Positions 17,124 to 25,978 of a stretch of 64,000 bases of DNA are shown here, in pieces; within the stretch, counting starts at the first letter, position 1, and each line of letters begins with the position of its first letter. Source of the DNA: Emcibacter sp. (GTDB lineage Bacteria > Pseudomonadota > Alphaproteobacteria > Sphingomonadales > Emcibacteraceae); contig JAKIUQ010000003.1 in the NCBI GenBank assembly GCA_021647465.1, positions 124,001 through 188,000 on the forward strand, in the 5' to 3' direction. The notes under the pieces were generated by a model. The model had not been told where the DNA came from. It did not search any database and saw nothing but the letters and a program-made list of their open reading frames with translations. The translations under genes were made by a program, and so were the position numbers.

Positions 17124-18251
17124 TTACTTCAATGTTTCTCTCTGGATCATGCGCAGGGATGCCGTGCTTTGGTCGCCGCAGCCTTTGGGAAGGAAAATCT
17201 GACCGATTTTTTTCAGGGTTTCCGGATCATAGGTTGCCACATCGCAGGCGGCTCCGCCCACATAAACCTGACTGCCGTCTGCGGCAATATTCACCGCATA
17301 ATAGGTATGATCCTGATCAATACGGCCAATAAGTCTGTTGCTGTCCAGATCAATCTTGCTAAGCTGGGTATAGGTGCCAAAAGCATGTTTGCCATTTGGG
17401 CTGATCACGGTCGAGAAAATCAAGACCGAGGTATCCTCGAAATCATTGATCTCATATTTCCCCGACTCCAGATCCAGTGTCAAAAGGCCTGTTTTATAGG
17501 CCGCCGGGTCATCCGCCGCCAGATCCGTTTTTACGGAATATACCGGTGTTGAAAATATATCTGTCTGATCCCACAGGGGCCAGAAATCAAGCACATCCGG
17601 CAAAGAGCGATTTTCCAATGTCCAATTGCGAAGCGGCAGTGTTTCAACGATTTCGCCCGTTTCGGGGTTCATTTTATAAATATCAAAGCCCATGGCATAG
17701 AGCCAGTTATCATCCTTGGATTTCATGAGCATATGAATGCGGCGCGGGGCCTCAAATGTACGGATAGGCCGGGCATTCAGGCCGGATGATGTATCATAAA
17801 CCGCGATGCGTGTCGGCAATTGCTTATATTCCGATAACAGAATTTCTGTTGAAAGCTGATAGACATAAAGCTCCCGTCCATCCCGGCTCACATCAAAGGC
17901 GAAAAAGCCCTGACGCCGAATGTTGCCTTCGATAAAATCCGCCCGGAAAAGCTGTTCCCCCGTATCAATATCCAGCCCAACCAAGGATTTCATCCGATTG
18001 GTCATAATATAAACGACCTTGCCGTCCGGTGACGGAGCCATGGAGAATATCGTCCTGCCGGCATTGGGGACTTTGTGGCTACGAACAACTTCCTGCTTTT
18101 TCATGTCCAGAATATGAATATAACCGGGCTTGGTGCCGGTAATAAGATATTCTGTTGTTTCTGCTGCCTGCGCTTCTGTCTGGCCCACCTGTGATAATAA
18201 AGCCTGCGATAATAAAAACGCCCCGACCAGAATAATCCCTATTTTACCCAT
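17124..18251 (-). CDS. qhpB: Quinohemoprotein amine dehydrogenase, beta subunit
   Basis: A 375-residue periplasmic beta-propeller protein. A signal peptide (MGKIGIILVGAFLLSQALL..., cut near AQA-AE) precedes YVTN/WD-like blades such as YLITGTKPGYIHILDMKKQEVV and MAPSPDGKVVYIMTNRMKS. In QHNDH the seven-bladed beta subunit packs against the small gamma subunit that carries the quinone cofactor. Assignment rests on the propeller fold and on the adjoining gamma, maturase and alpha genes in the order A-D-C-B known from Paracoccus. AGGA lies 7 bases upstream of the ATG, and the gap to the gamma gene is 17 bases. Confidence 0.9.
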   Translation of the reverse strand: MGKIGIILVGAFLLSQALLSQVGQTEAQAAETTEYLITGTKPGYIHILDMKKQEVVRSHKVPNAGRTIFSMAPSPDGKVVYIMTNRMKSLVGLDIDTGEQLFRADFIEGNIRRQGFFAFDVSRDGRELYVYQLSTEILLSEYKQLPTRIAVYDTSSGLNARPIRTFEAPRRIHMLMKSKDDNWLYAMGFDIYKMNPETGEIVETLPLRNWTLENRSLPDVLDFWPLWDQTDIFSTPVYSVKTDLAADDPAAYKTGLLTLDLESGKYEINDFEDTSVLIFSTVISPNGKHAFGTYTQLSKIDLDSNRLIGRIDQDHTYYAVNIAADGSQVYVGGAACDVATYDPETLKKIGQIFLPKGCGDQSTASLRMIQRETLK

Positions 18252-18268
18252 TATATTTCCTGCCTGTT

Positions 18269-18589
18269 TTAACGCTTGGGGAATACATTATTCAATTGAC
18301 GCCAATCCGCGCCCGCATTGGCCTTATCCATATCCCAATCAGGATAGCTGTTCATCACATCCGGCACCTGCGCCGGCCACCAGCAGGGGTCAGAACAGCC
18401 ATAAAGGTCAGCCTCCATCGGTTGACACAGCGCCGCAACCCCGCCAAAGGCGTCCACTTCCCATCCGGGGTCCATGGTGGCGGCGCAGCCCGCCACGGTC
18501 TGCATGGCAACAACTTCCCTTTTTGCCCCGTCACCAGAGGCGCTTTTCAGGGCCTGCGCCTTTAAATTCATTGGTTTTAAAGATTTCAC
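18269..18589 (-). CDS. qhpC: Quinohemoprotein amine dehydrogenase, gamma subunit (CTQ-bearing)
   Basis: A 106-residue catalytic subunit that carries cysteine tryptophylquinone. All residues known to be cross-linked in the family are present at the right spacing. Counting the mature chain from residue 29, these are C7-E16, C27-D33 and C41-D49 thioether pairs and the C37-W43 cofactor pair (C65 and W71 of the precursor), in the segment YGCSDPCWWPAQVPD. The first 28 residues form the leader that is removed after maturation. The start is GTG at 18589, overlapping the maturase stop in GTGA and preceded by GGGAG 7 bases upstream. Confidence 0.95.
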   Translation of the reverse strand: MKSLKPMNLKAQALKSASGDGAKREVVAMQTVAGCAATMDPGWEVDAFGGVAALCQPMEADLYGCSDPCWWPAQVPDVMNSYPDWDMDKANAGADWRQLNNVFPKR

Positions 18590-20076
18590 CGGTTTTCTCC
18601 CATATCAAGAGGGTTAAACGTACGATTGGTATTCAGCAATGTGCGCGGGCTGACATGCCGCTCAAAATAACTTGGATTTTCCTGTAATATTCGGGTGTAA
18701 ACACGGATTCCAAAATCAATCCAGTCCCGCATAAGGTCACAATAATGATAGGTCGGTTTATTAATGTCATCGTAAGTGGCGTAGGATTCATGATAACAGC
18801 CGCCCGAGCAAAGATTTCTGATCCGGCACGTATCACACCACGTGCCGTCCCGATCCGCGCGCCCTTCTAGAAACGCGCTGAGCTCCTGCTTTTTTATGCC
18901 CGTATCGACAGAGCCATAAGTATCAATATCCGATCCGGTAAAACGATGGCAAAGATTTAAATCCCCCCTGTGATCCACCGCCAAAAGGCCGATGCCCGCG
19001 CCGCAGGGCAGCGCCTTTTTGGTGCCTTCATAAAGATCCGTCATCATTTGGTGCATGTTGGAAAAACCATTATTGCGGCCGACCAGAGCTTCGCTCAAAT
19101 AATGTTCCCCGAGTTTTTTCATATTCTGGAATACCTCATGCAATTCTTCATTGCTGAGGTTAAAGAGAGAAATATCGCCGGATGTTACGGGGGCAAAACC
19201 CACTTCGGCAAAACCAAGATCGTATTTTAAATGATTATGGATGCCGACAACATCGGTCACCCCCGCCGTTAAGGTTACCCGCGCGCCGACGGGCCGCGCC
19301 GTATAACGGGCCAGCAACATTCTGGCCTTTTGGGAAACAACATCATAGGTGCCCTTGCCGCCAATGGTTTTACGGTTTTTGTCATGAACGGCCTTTGGCC
19401 CATCCATACTGATGGCGATGCCGAATTTATGATCATTAAGATAATCAACTATTTTTTCTGTCAAAAGCGTGGCATTGGTGGTCAGGGAAAAATCGACCTT
19501 TTTGCCAAGGTCATCGCAGCGCATCTCGGCATATTCCACCGCGTTTTTGATCAGCGGCATATTGCTCAATGGCTCTCCGCCAAAAAAAACCACATTAACG
19601 CGGTCGCGGCTGGCGCCTTCTTTAAGCAAAAGATCAATAGATTTTTTCGCTGTATCAAAGCCCATCAATTCCCCTTTTGACGGACTGGTCAGGTCTTCTT
19701 TGTAGCAATAGGTACAGCCCAGATTACAGCCCGTATTCACATTCAGGATAATCGTGCTGAGGGGATAATTTTCAATTTTTATTTTCTGGTAATTTGCCCG
19801 ATTAGTTGAATTGGACGGCCCATCGCCTTTGATAATGTCCATTTCCAGAAAATCTTCGACCACGGCCAAAATTTGTTCCGGTGAATAGCGCCCTTTAAAT
19901 CGCGCCTCCACATCGGCCTGACTGACCTGTTTTTTTTCCTTGAACAGGTCAAGCACATCACCCGACACCCCATCCAGGTCAAACAGGGATGTGGTCGGGA
20001 TGTGAAATAATATCCGCGTATCCCCCACGGTAACGTCATGGGTATTCTGCGCGATATAATGTAGTCCTGTTGTCAT
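18586..20076 (-). CDS. qhpD: Radical SAM/SPASM maturase of the QHNDH gamma subunit
   Basis: A 496-residue radical SAM enzyme. The cluster motif is C117-x3-C121-x2-C124 (CNLGCTYC), followed by VVFFGGEPL. The C-terminal SPASM region has many cysteines (CGAGIGLLAVDHRGDLNLC, CDTCRIRNLCSGGCYHES) for auxiliary Fe-S clusters. QhpD forms the three Cys-to-Asp/Glu thioether bonds in the gamma subunit. An N-terminal peptide-recognition region (about 1-90) should bind the 28-residue leader. The ATG at 20076 is chosen because AGGA lies 8 bases before it and the alpha-subunit stop is at 20090. The 3' end overlaps qhpC by 4 bases, suggesting translational coupling of enzyme and substrate. Confidence 0.94.
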   Translation of the reverse strand: MTTGLHYIAQNTHDVTVGDTRILFHIPTTSLFDLDGVSGDVLDLFKEKKQVSQADVEARFKGRYSPEQILAVVEDFLEMDIIKGDGPSNSTNRANYQKIKIENYPLSTIILNVNTGCNLGCTYCYKEDLTSPSKGELMGFDTAKKSIDLLLKEGASRDRVNVVFFGGEPLSNMPLIKNAVEYAEMRCDDLGKKVDFSLTTNATLLTEKIVDYLNDHKFGIAISMDGPKAVHDKNRKTIGGKGTYDVVSQKARMLLARYTARPVGARVTLTAGVTDVVGIHNHLKYDLGFAEVGFAPVTSGDISLFNLSNEELHEVFQNMKKLGEHYLSEALVGRNNGFSNMHQMMTDLYEGTKKALPCGAGIGLLAVDHRGDLNLCHRFTGSDIDTYGSVDTGIKKQELSAFLEGRADRDGTWCDTCRIRNLCSGGCYHESYATYDDINKPTYHYCDLMRDWIDFGIRVYTRILQENPSYFERHVSPRTLLNTNRTFNPLDMGENR

Positions 20077-20089
20077 ATATATTTCCTGC

Positions 20090-21667
20090 TTACCTGATTG
20101 GCGGTAAATTCCAGCGTTGCACGGTGACAATCAATTGGGCCTTGCCCGAAACCTGATGGTCACCATCTTTGATCAAACCAATAATTGCCAGATTTCCTGC
20201 ATTATTGGTCGAATATTTGCGGTCTGGGTTTGGCCCGGCGGCGGCGGGCATAAATCGACCGGATTGATCGATACGGCCGGCAAAATCCACATCCTTCATC
20301 TGCTTGGCATCCGCATTAAAGGGCTTTATCTGCCATAGGGCTGGCATGATACCGATCTTGATCTCATCGGTCTTGCCCTTCATATATGCCGTGGCCTCAA
20401 ATTGCGCGGAAACCGCCGGGCTGTTGCCGCCGCCCAGCCGCGCGATGGTCCATTCCGGCGTGATTTTTACCATATCTATCTTATCATACACGACAATAGC
20501 CGTTTCCGCTTGTCCCACAGTGACCCCATAAGACCCGGGGGCCGCATTCTTATCCGCCGTGACCTGTAAGGTGACGCTCGTGCTGTTTTGATGAATAACG
20601 GACAGCCCAAGCCCTTTATCTGCGCTGACTTTTCCCGTTAAACCCGTGCCGTGCAGGCTGACTTTCTTTGTCTCCCCCTGCCGGATATAATCTGAAGATT
20701 TTGTTAAAACCTGCGTTTCCGCGCCGTCCATGCGCACGGCCTGAAATTCACCGCCAATATCATAATGTATCGCATCATGCCAGCGACCTGTCATGCGATT
20801 GCCATCTTCAGACAAGGCATAAACTTCGCGGGTTTCAATGCCGTTCAAAATACCAGAGCCGCGCCATTCATACCCCGTATAGACCACGGACTTGCTGTTC
20901 CCTGTTATAGATTCCCCCTTTTGGCCCATATCATTCAGGTCATATTCCGCTTTAAAAAAATCGCCGGTCCGCGAGACTGTCATGATGCCTTCATAGCCGC
21001 CCTGCCCCGGGCGATGGCCCGTAACGCGCCACAGACCAACCGGGCTTTTATAGGCGGCAGCCTTCCATTGATCCCAATCAGCCGTTTGAAAAGGGTAAAG
21101 TTCGGCCAGCTCCTTGTAGGTTTTACTGGTAACTTCCTGCCACCAGAAACGATCCCGCGCACGGGCCTGATATTCAAGCGATGGGTATTGACCCACATGA
21201 AAATGCATATGCTTCAGCCAATCTTCTGCCGTGCGGCGCTGAAGGCCGTAACGGGCATTGGTATGACAGCGCCCGCATAAGGCATCAAGGTCTTCATTTG
21301 GGGCCGTATCAACAAAATGCGCCCGCTGTTCGAGCACAAAACGGAACGGGGCAGATTCTTTTGGCGACAGACCATTTTCTGCGGATAAATATTTGATAAT
21401 GGCAAAACGGTCATCGCTGTCCACCGCAAGCCCATGAAGATGTTCCATACGAAAAATGGTCATATCCCAGCCTTCCGGCGTTTTACGTACGTCGGATATG
21501 CGGGCGAGGCCTTTATCCGCCTGTTCATGGCAGGCGGCGCAATAATCATTAACCAGCGCCTTGCCTTTAATGCTATTGGTAGAATCGTCAGCCGAAACAG
21601 GCGTTAAAACTGCTGATAAAACAAACAGCATTAACCCTGATATAAAAAGACCCCTTTTTCCAGACAT
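20090..21667 (-). CDS. qhpA: Quinohemoprotein amine dehydrogenase, alpha subunit (di-heme)
   Basis: A 525-residue periplasmic protein. A signal peptide (GLFISGLMLFVLSAVLTPVSA) is followed by a di-heme cytochrome c region with CAACH at 43-47 and CGRCH at 131-135. Beta-rich domains make up the rest, including Ig-like stretches such as GETKKVSLHGTGL. This matches the roughly 60 kDa alpha subunit that passes electrons from the quinone cofactor to cytochrome c or azurin. The ATG at 21667 is preferred because GGGA lies 6 bases upstream of it; ATG at 21679 is the alternative. It precedes qhpD, qhpC and qhpB on the same strand. Confidence 0.93.
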   Translation of the reverse strand: MSGKRGLFISGLMLFVLSAVLTPVSADDSTNSIKGKALVNDYCAACHEQADKGLARISDVRKTPEGWDMTIFRMEHLHGLAVDSDDRFAIIKYLSAENGLSPKESAPFRFVLEQRAHFVDTAPNEDLDALCGRCHTNARYGLQRRTAEDWLKHMHFHVGQYPSLEYQARARDRFWWQEVTSKTYKELAELYPFQTADWDQWKAAAYKSPVGLWRVTGHRPGQGGYEGIMTVSRTGDFFKAEYDLNDMGQKGESITGNSKSVVYTGYEWRGSGILNGIETREVYALSEDGNRMTGRWHDAIHYDIGGEFQAVRMDGAETQVLTKSSDYIRQGETKKVSLHGTGLTGKVSADKGLGLSVIHQNSTSVTLQVTADKNAAPGSYGVTVGQAETAIVVYDKIDMVKITPEWTIARLGGGNSPAVSAQFEATAYMKGKTDEIKIGIMPALWQIKPFNADAKQMKDVDFAGRIDQSGRFMPAAAGPNPDRKYSTNNAGNLAIIGLIKDGDHQVSGKAQLIVTVQRWNLPPIR

Positions 21668-21757
21668 GGTTTTTCCCATATTTAATTATGCTATTTGCTA
21701 TGACTATTGAAGAAGGCAGCCTCCCTGTCAAAGAAAAACGGCTGCCTTGCTTAAAGT

Positions 21758-24067
21758 TTAGAAGTTATAGGTGGCATTCACGCCCCATGTGCGGGGCTGT
21801 CCGTAATATTGTTCAACCATTCCGAACAAGCCGCCATTCGCCACCGTGCCTGACAAATCAAATGTCTGAACCAAATATTCGGCATCTGTAATATTTTTCA
21901 CAAATAACCGCAGGCTCCAGTCCTGATCTTCGGGCAGATAGGTAATCGATGCATTACCCACAAAATAACCATCTTCGGTCAAGGCATTTGTGCTGAGCAG
22001 GCCAAAAGTATGCTCGCCGCGATATTGGCCATCAACCTGCACCGCAACCGCGCCGGACGCAACCTTGAACTCATGGCGCAGCAATCCGTTAAAATTCCAT
22101 TTTGGTGTCTGTACCGGGCGCAGTGTCGCCCCCGGCAAGATCGCCGCGACCGTACCCGCAGGCGTTGCGATATCAATGGTGATGCCCGGAACATTTGTCA
22201 CATCAGCATCAATATAGGCAATGCCAAATTGTACGTCCAGACCCTCAGCCGGGTTCAGTTGCAATTCCAGTTCAAAGCCTTTGTTTTTTGAATCCGCGTT
22301 CAGGGTAAAGGTGTCCAGACCGATAATGGCAAAGGCCTGATAATCATTATAATCATAATAATAAGCCGCCCCGTTCAAGCGGGCCTTCCCATCGGCAAAA
22401 TCCCACTTGAACCCAACCTCGAAAGCATCAAGCGTTTCCGGAGAATATTTCATAAACGCATCCGTCACATAGATATCCGTCGGTAATAACGGCGCATTAA
22501 ACCCGCCGGACTTCACGCCCCTGTTCCAACTGGCATAAAACAGCGCATCATCACTGGGGCGATAATTTGCCTGAAGCCTTGCAGACCAGTTTTTATCATG
22601 ACGCGCGCCAGTATAAGGTGGTAGGGCATCGCCAATTTCAACAGCATTGGGGTCAAGCCCGTTGACCGAAGTATCCGGATATAAATAGAGCACATCGCGG
22701 TAAAAATGATCTTTCTTTTCATCAATATAACGGAACCCCGCGATCAGGCTCACCTGTTCATTCAGCGCATATTCTACCTGCCCGAACAAAGACCATGTCT
22801 TCACATTTGTTTGATACGGGTTTCTAATGCCGTTAAAGCCAAGAACTTCAACCGGGGCAAACAAGGCTTCAAACAGGCCCGGCATAATGCCGCCGTTGGT
22901 ATCATCAATATCAAGGTCCATATAATAAAAACCTGTGACCCATTTCATTTTTTCAGTTTCACCAGACAGGCGAAGTTCCTGCGAGAATTGTTTGGCATCC
23001 GTGGTCAGAAAGAAATTAAAATATTTGAAAGGAGACGCGTCTGAATCCTCAATATAATTCCGGTTTACCGACTGGTAATCGGTAATGCTGGTCAATTCCA
23101 TGCCATCCAGATCCCACTTCAAAGTTCCGGTAAAGCCATAGGTTTTAAGCTTGTTGTGGCCGGGAGAATCATAATCTCCGGCAAAGACATCGCCGTCATT
23201 ATCAAGATAATTATCCAGATTGGTGATGGGTACGGTTGGCGTCAATACGCCATCCGGGTTTTCAGCTGACACATTCTCGAAAAATCCTGTACGGATATCC
23301 TGCTGGCCAAAGCGGGCGTTCAAAAGAATTTCAACATCTTCATTGGGCGTGAATAACACTTGCAGGCGGCCGGCGGTTTCATTGGCATTATTCAGTTTTG
23401 TATCCGGCTGAAGACGGTTGGTTACATAGCCATCCCCCTGATGAGTGGCGACAGAAGCCCGCATCGTCAGCTTTTCATTCAGAGGCAGATTAACCGCCCC
23501 CTGCATTTTAATCCGGTCAAAACTGCCGTAACTGATGCTGCCATATCCGCCAAATTCCGGCCCCGGCTTTGTGGTCACATAATGCACAAGGCCGCCCGTG
23601 GCATTCCGGCCAAACAAGGTGCCTTGCGGGCCGCGCAAAATTTCAACCCGCTCAATATCAAACAGCATGAATCCCGCGCCAGACATTTGTGAGATATAAA
23701 CCTCATCCACATAAACCGCGACCGGGCTTTCCACATTGGTGGTAAAATCATTATTGGCCACACCGCGAATGCCGATGGAATAGTTGGCCTCGCCATTGGG
23801 CTGCAAAGTGCTGACCCCCGGGGCCATGGCGGTGACCTCCTGCGCATTGGTATAGCCCATGGCCTCCAGCTGTTCGCGGGAAAAGGCTGAGATGGAGATA
23901 CCCACATCCTGCGCCGACTGGGCACGTTTTTGCGCGGTCACAACAACTTCTTCCATCAACATTTGTGCCGATGCGGTTTGGACAATGGCGGTGGTGGCTA
24001 ACAATGCCGCGCCGGCAAGCAGACCTGCCGCCCGCCCCGAGACCAGATTTTTTATGCGATTGTTCAT
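21758..24067 (-). CDS. TonB-dependent outer-membrane receptor
   Basis: A 769-residue receptor. The signal peptide ends near TASA-QM and is followed by a TonB box (MEEVVVTAQKR). The plug domain (about 45-160) contains SIGIRGVANND and VEILRGPQGTLFGRNATGG. A 22-strand barrel follows and ends in WGVNATYNF with terminal phenylalanine. The group is large in sphingomonad- and hyphomonad-like bacteria, and the substrate cannot be read from sequence. It sits 90 bases upstream of qhpA on the same strand and may be the first gene of the amine-oxidation operon, importing an amine, its precursor or iron. The ATG at 24067 is preceded by GGGAG. Confidence 0.9.
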   Translation of the reverse strand: MNNRIKNLVSGRAAGLLAGAALLATTAIVQTASAQMLMEEVVVTAQKRAQSAQDVGISISAFSREQLEAMGYTNAQEVTAMAPGVSTLQPNGEANYSIGIRGVANNDFTTNVESPVAVYVDEVYISQMSGAGFMLFDIERVEILRGPQGTLFGRNATGGLVHYVTTKPGPEFGGYGSISYGSFDRIKMQGAVNLPLNEKLTMRASVATHQGDGYVTNRLQPDTKLNNANETAGRLQVLFTPNEDVEILLNARFGQQDIRTGFFENVSAENPDGVLTPTVPITNLDNYLDNDGDVFAGDYDSPGHNKLKTYGFTGTLKWDLDGMELTSITDYQSVNRNYIEDSDASPFKYFNFFLTTDAKQFSQELRLSGETEKMKWVTGFYYMDLDIDDTNGGIMPGLFEALFAPVEVLGFNGIRNPYQTNVKTWSLFGQVEYALNEQVSLIAGFRYIDEKKDHFYRDVLYLYPDTSVNGLDPNAVEIGDALPPYTGARHDKNWSARLQANYRPSDDALFYASWNRGVKSGGFNAPLLPTDIYVTDAFMKYSPETLDAFEVGFKWDFADGKARLNGAAYYYDYNDYQAFAIIGLDTFTLNADSKNKGFELELQLNPAEGLDVQFGIAYIDADVTNVPGITIDIATPAGTVAAILPGATLRPVQTPKWNFNGLLRHEFKVASGAVAVQVDGQYRGEHTFGLLSTNALTEDGYFVGNASITYLPEDQDWSLRLFVKNITDAEYLVQTFDLSGTVANGGLFGMVEQYYGQPRTWGVNATYNF

Positions 24068-24165
24068 GTTTTTCTCCCTTAAGTATAATTTTCCCATGGT
24101 GCGTAGAATAACTTTTCCTGCGCCAAAGGCCAACCTAGACAAAGGGCTATATCAATCGCGCCGCC

Positions 24166-24181
24166 TGATACTAAAGTATCA
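24166..24181. promoter_or_regulatory. inverted repeat in the divergent TonB-receptor/ALDH control region
   Basis: TGATACT at 24166-24172 and AGTATCA at 24175-24181 form a perfect 7-2-7 inverted repeat in the 263-base gap between the amine-oxidation operon and the aldehyde dehydrogenase gene. Its place suits an operator serving both directions. A LuxR-type regulator encoded nearby (28542-29258) is one candidate binder; this is inference. Confidence 0.45.
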
Positions 24182-24330
24182 TGCCCCGCCAAAGACCCCA
24201 TAAAATCACATGAGAGAATACGTAAAAGGCTTTTTTATTAATGCCAAGGTCTAACTTTTCTTACCCTGCGGGCCATGCGATAATTTAACCCATATTAAAT
24301 TTATACGGGATCTTTTGAGGAGCAAGAAAA

Positions 24331-25836
24331 ATGACAACAGCAGAACAATTAGAAAATTTACATCATAAAACGCGGGATTTTATTTCTTCGCCCCGAAAAA
24401 TGCTTGTGAACGGCCAATGGGTAACATCGGCCAGCGGCAAGAGCTTTGATACGCTCGACCCCTCAACGGGCGGCGTAATTGTTCAGGTTGCCGAAGGCGA
24501 CAAAGAAGATATAGATCGCGCCGTAACTGCTGCCCGCGCCGCCTTTGAAGATGGCCTCTGGCCCAGTATGAATCCAACAGACCGGGCGCGTTGCATGTAT
24601 CGGCTCGCCGACCTTATGGAAGAAAATGCCGATATTCTGGCAGAGCTGGAGGCCCTGGACAACGGTAAGAATGTAGCCGTTGCCCGCGCCGTCGATGTTC
24701 AGGTGGCCATTGATTATATCCGCTATATGGCCGGTTGGCCCACCAAAATTATGGGCAATGTCCTGCCATTATCCGTGCCCTATGCGCCGGATGCAAAATT
24801 TTTAGGTTATACTTTAAAAGAACCTGTGGGTGTTGTTGGGCAAATTATCCCGTGGAATTTTCCAATCCTGATGTGCGCATGGAAACTGGGGGCGGCCCTT
24901 GCCTCGGGCTGCACCGCAGTTTTAAAGCCTGCGGAAGAAACCCCGCTTACCGCATTATATGTTGGGGAATTAGTCTGTCAGGCCGGTTTTCCGGATGGTG
25001 TTGTCAATATCATACCCGGCTACGGCCATACCGCCGGCGCCGCCTTGACCACACATAAGCAAGTTGACAAAATTGCCTTCACCGGATCAACCGAGGTCGG
25101 TAAAATCATCGTTAAGGCCGCGGCGGATACCATGAAAAATGTCTCCATGGAGCTTGGCGGAAAATCACCGGCCATAATTCTGCCCGATGCAGATCTTGAT
25201 ATTGCCATTCCGGGGGCGGCCAGCGCCATATTCTTTAATCAGGGGCAAGTATGCTGCGCCGGATCCCGCCTGTTTGTCCCGGATAGCCTTTATGATCAAG
25301 TGATCGAAGGCTTGGCAGAGGCGGCCAATGCCATGAAAGTCGGCCCGGGGCTAAATCCGGATAATATGGTCAATCCGTTGGTCTCGCAGATTCAGTATGA
25401 CCGGGTTATGGGTTATATCGACAGTGGCCGCGCCGAAGGAGCCGATATTGTCGCAGGCGGCAAACGCCGAAGCGATAAGGGCTATTTTGTCGAACCAACC
25501 ATTCTGGGCAATACCAACCGCGATATGAAGGTGGTGCGCGAAGAAATTTTCGGCCCTGTGGTCTGCGTACAGCGCTATAATGATATTGATGAAGTCGCCA
25601 AGCTGGCCAATGATACCATATATGGTTTAGGTGCCAGCATCTGGACAAAAGATGTGAGCAACATCATCAATATTGTGCCGAAAATAAGGGCCGGAACCGT
25701 TTGGGTCAACTGTCACAATATACTGGATATCGCCATGCCCTTCGGCGGTTATAAACAGTCCGGCTTTGGCAAAGATATGGGCAAAGAAGCCCTTGAGTCA
25801 TATCTGGAAACAAAATCCGTTTGTATCATGGGTTAA
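24331..25836 (+). CDS. NAD(P)-dependent aldehyde dehydrogenase
   Basis: A 501-residue ALDH-superfamily enzyme. The catalytic cysteine is C308 in FFNQGQVCCAGSR, and the general base is E274 in MELGGKSP, with the same 34-residue spacing as in mammalian ALDH2. The cofactor motifs PWNFP and FTGSTEVGK are present. The wording is close to phenylacetaldehyde and betaine-aldehyde dehydrogenases, so a role in oxidising the aldehyde released by the amine dehydrogenase is likely. It has no signal peptide and would act in the cytoplasm. It is divergent from the amine dehydrogenase operon, has GAGGAG upstream of its ATG, and is followed by two tandem terminators. Confidence 0.9.
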   Translation: MTTAEQLENLHHKTRDFISSPRKMLVNGQWVTSASGKSFDTLDPSTGGVIVQVAEGDKEDIDRAVTAARAAFEDGLWPSMNPTDRARCMYRLADLMEENADILAELEALDNGKNVAVARAVDVQVAIDYIRYMAGWPTKIMGNVLPLSVPYAPDAKFLGYTLKEPVGVVGQIIPWNFPILMCAWKLGAALASGCTAVLKPAEETPLTALYVGELVCQAGFPDGVVNIIPGYGHTAGAALTTHKQVDKIAFTGSTEVGKIIVKAAADTMKNVSMELGGKSPAIILPDADLDIAIPGAASAIFFNQGQVCCAGSRLFVPDSLYDQVIEGLAEAANAMKVGPGLNPDNMVNPLVSQIQYDRVMGYIDSGRAEGADIVAGGKRRSDKGYFVEPTILGNTNRDMKVVREEIFGPVVCVQRYNDIDEVAKLANDTIYGLGASIWTKDVSNIINIVPKIRAGTVWVNCHNILDIAMPFGGYKQSGFGKDMGKEALESYLETKSVCIMG

Positions 25837-25852
25837 TATTTCGCATAAACTA

Positions 25853-25921
25853 TCCGGGCAAGAAAATTCTTGTCCGGACTTTTTGTCCTTAGGGGGCAAG
25901 AAAACTCTTGTCCGGATTTTT
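25853..25921 (+). terminator. two tandem near-identical terminators
   Basis: Hairpin 1 pairs TCCGGGCAAGAA (25853-25864) with TTCTTGTCCGGA (25867-25878) and is followed by TTTTT. Hairpin 2 pairs GGGCAAGA (25894-25901) with TCTTGTCC (25906-25913) and is followed by TTTTT (25917-25921). The two units repeat the same sequence at about a 40-base interval, so this looks like a tandem duplication of the ALDH terminator. Confidence 0.85.
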
Positions 25922-25978
25922 CTTGTCTTTAGGGGCAATCCTTCCTTAAACTTAAGTACCAAGGCAGGAGAGTAATAA

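Noticed and set aside
25846..25940. Repeat units as a CRISPR or REP array
   Set aside because: Only two units, each a hairpin followed by a T run, which is better explained as tandem terminators.
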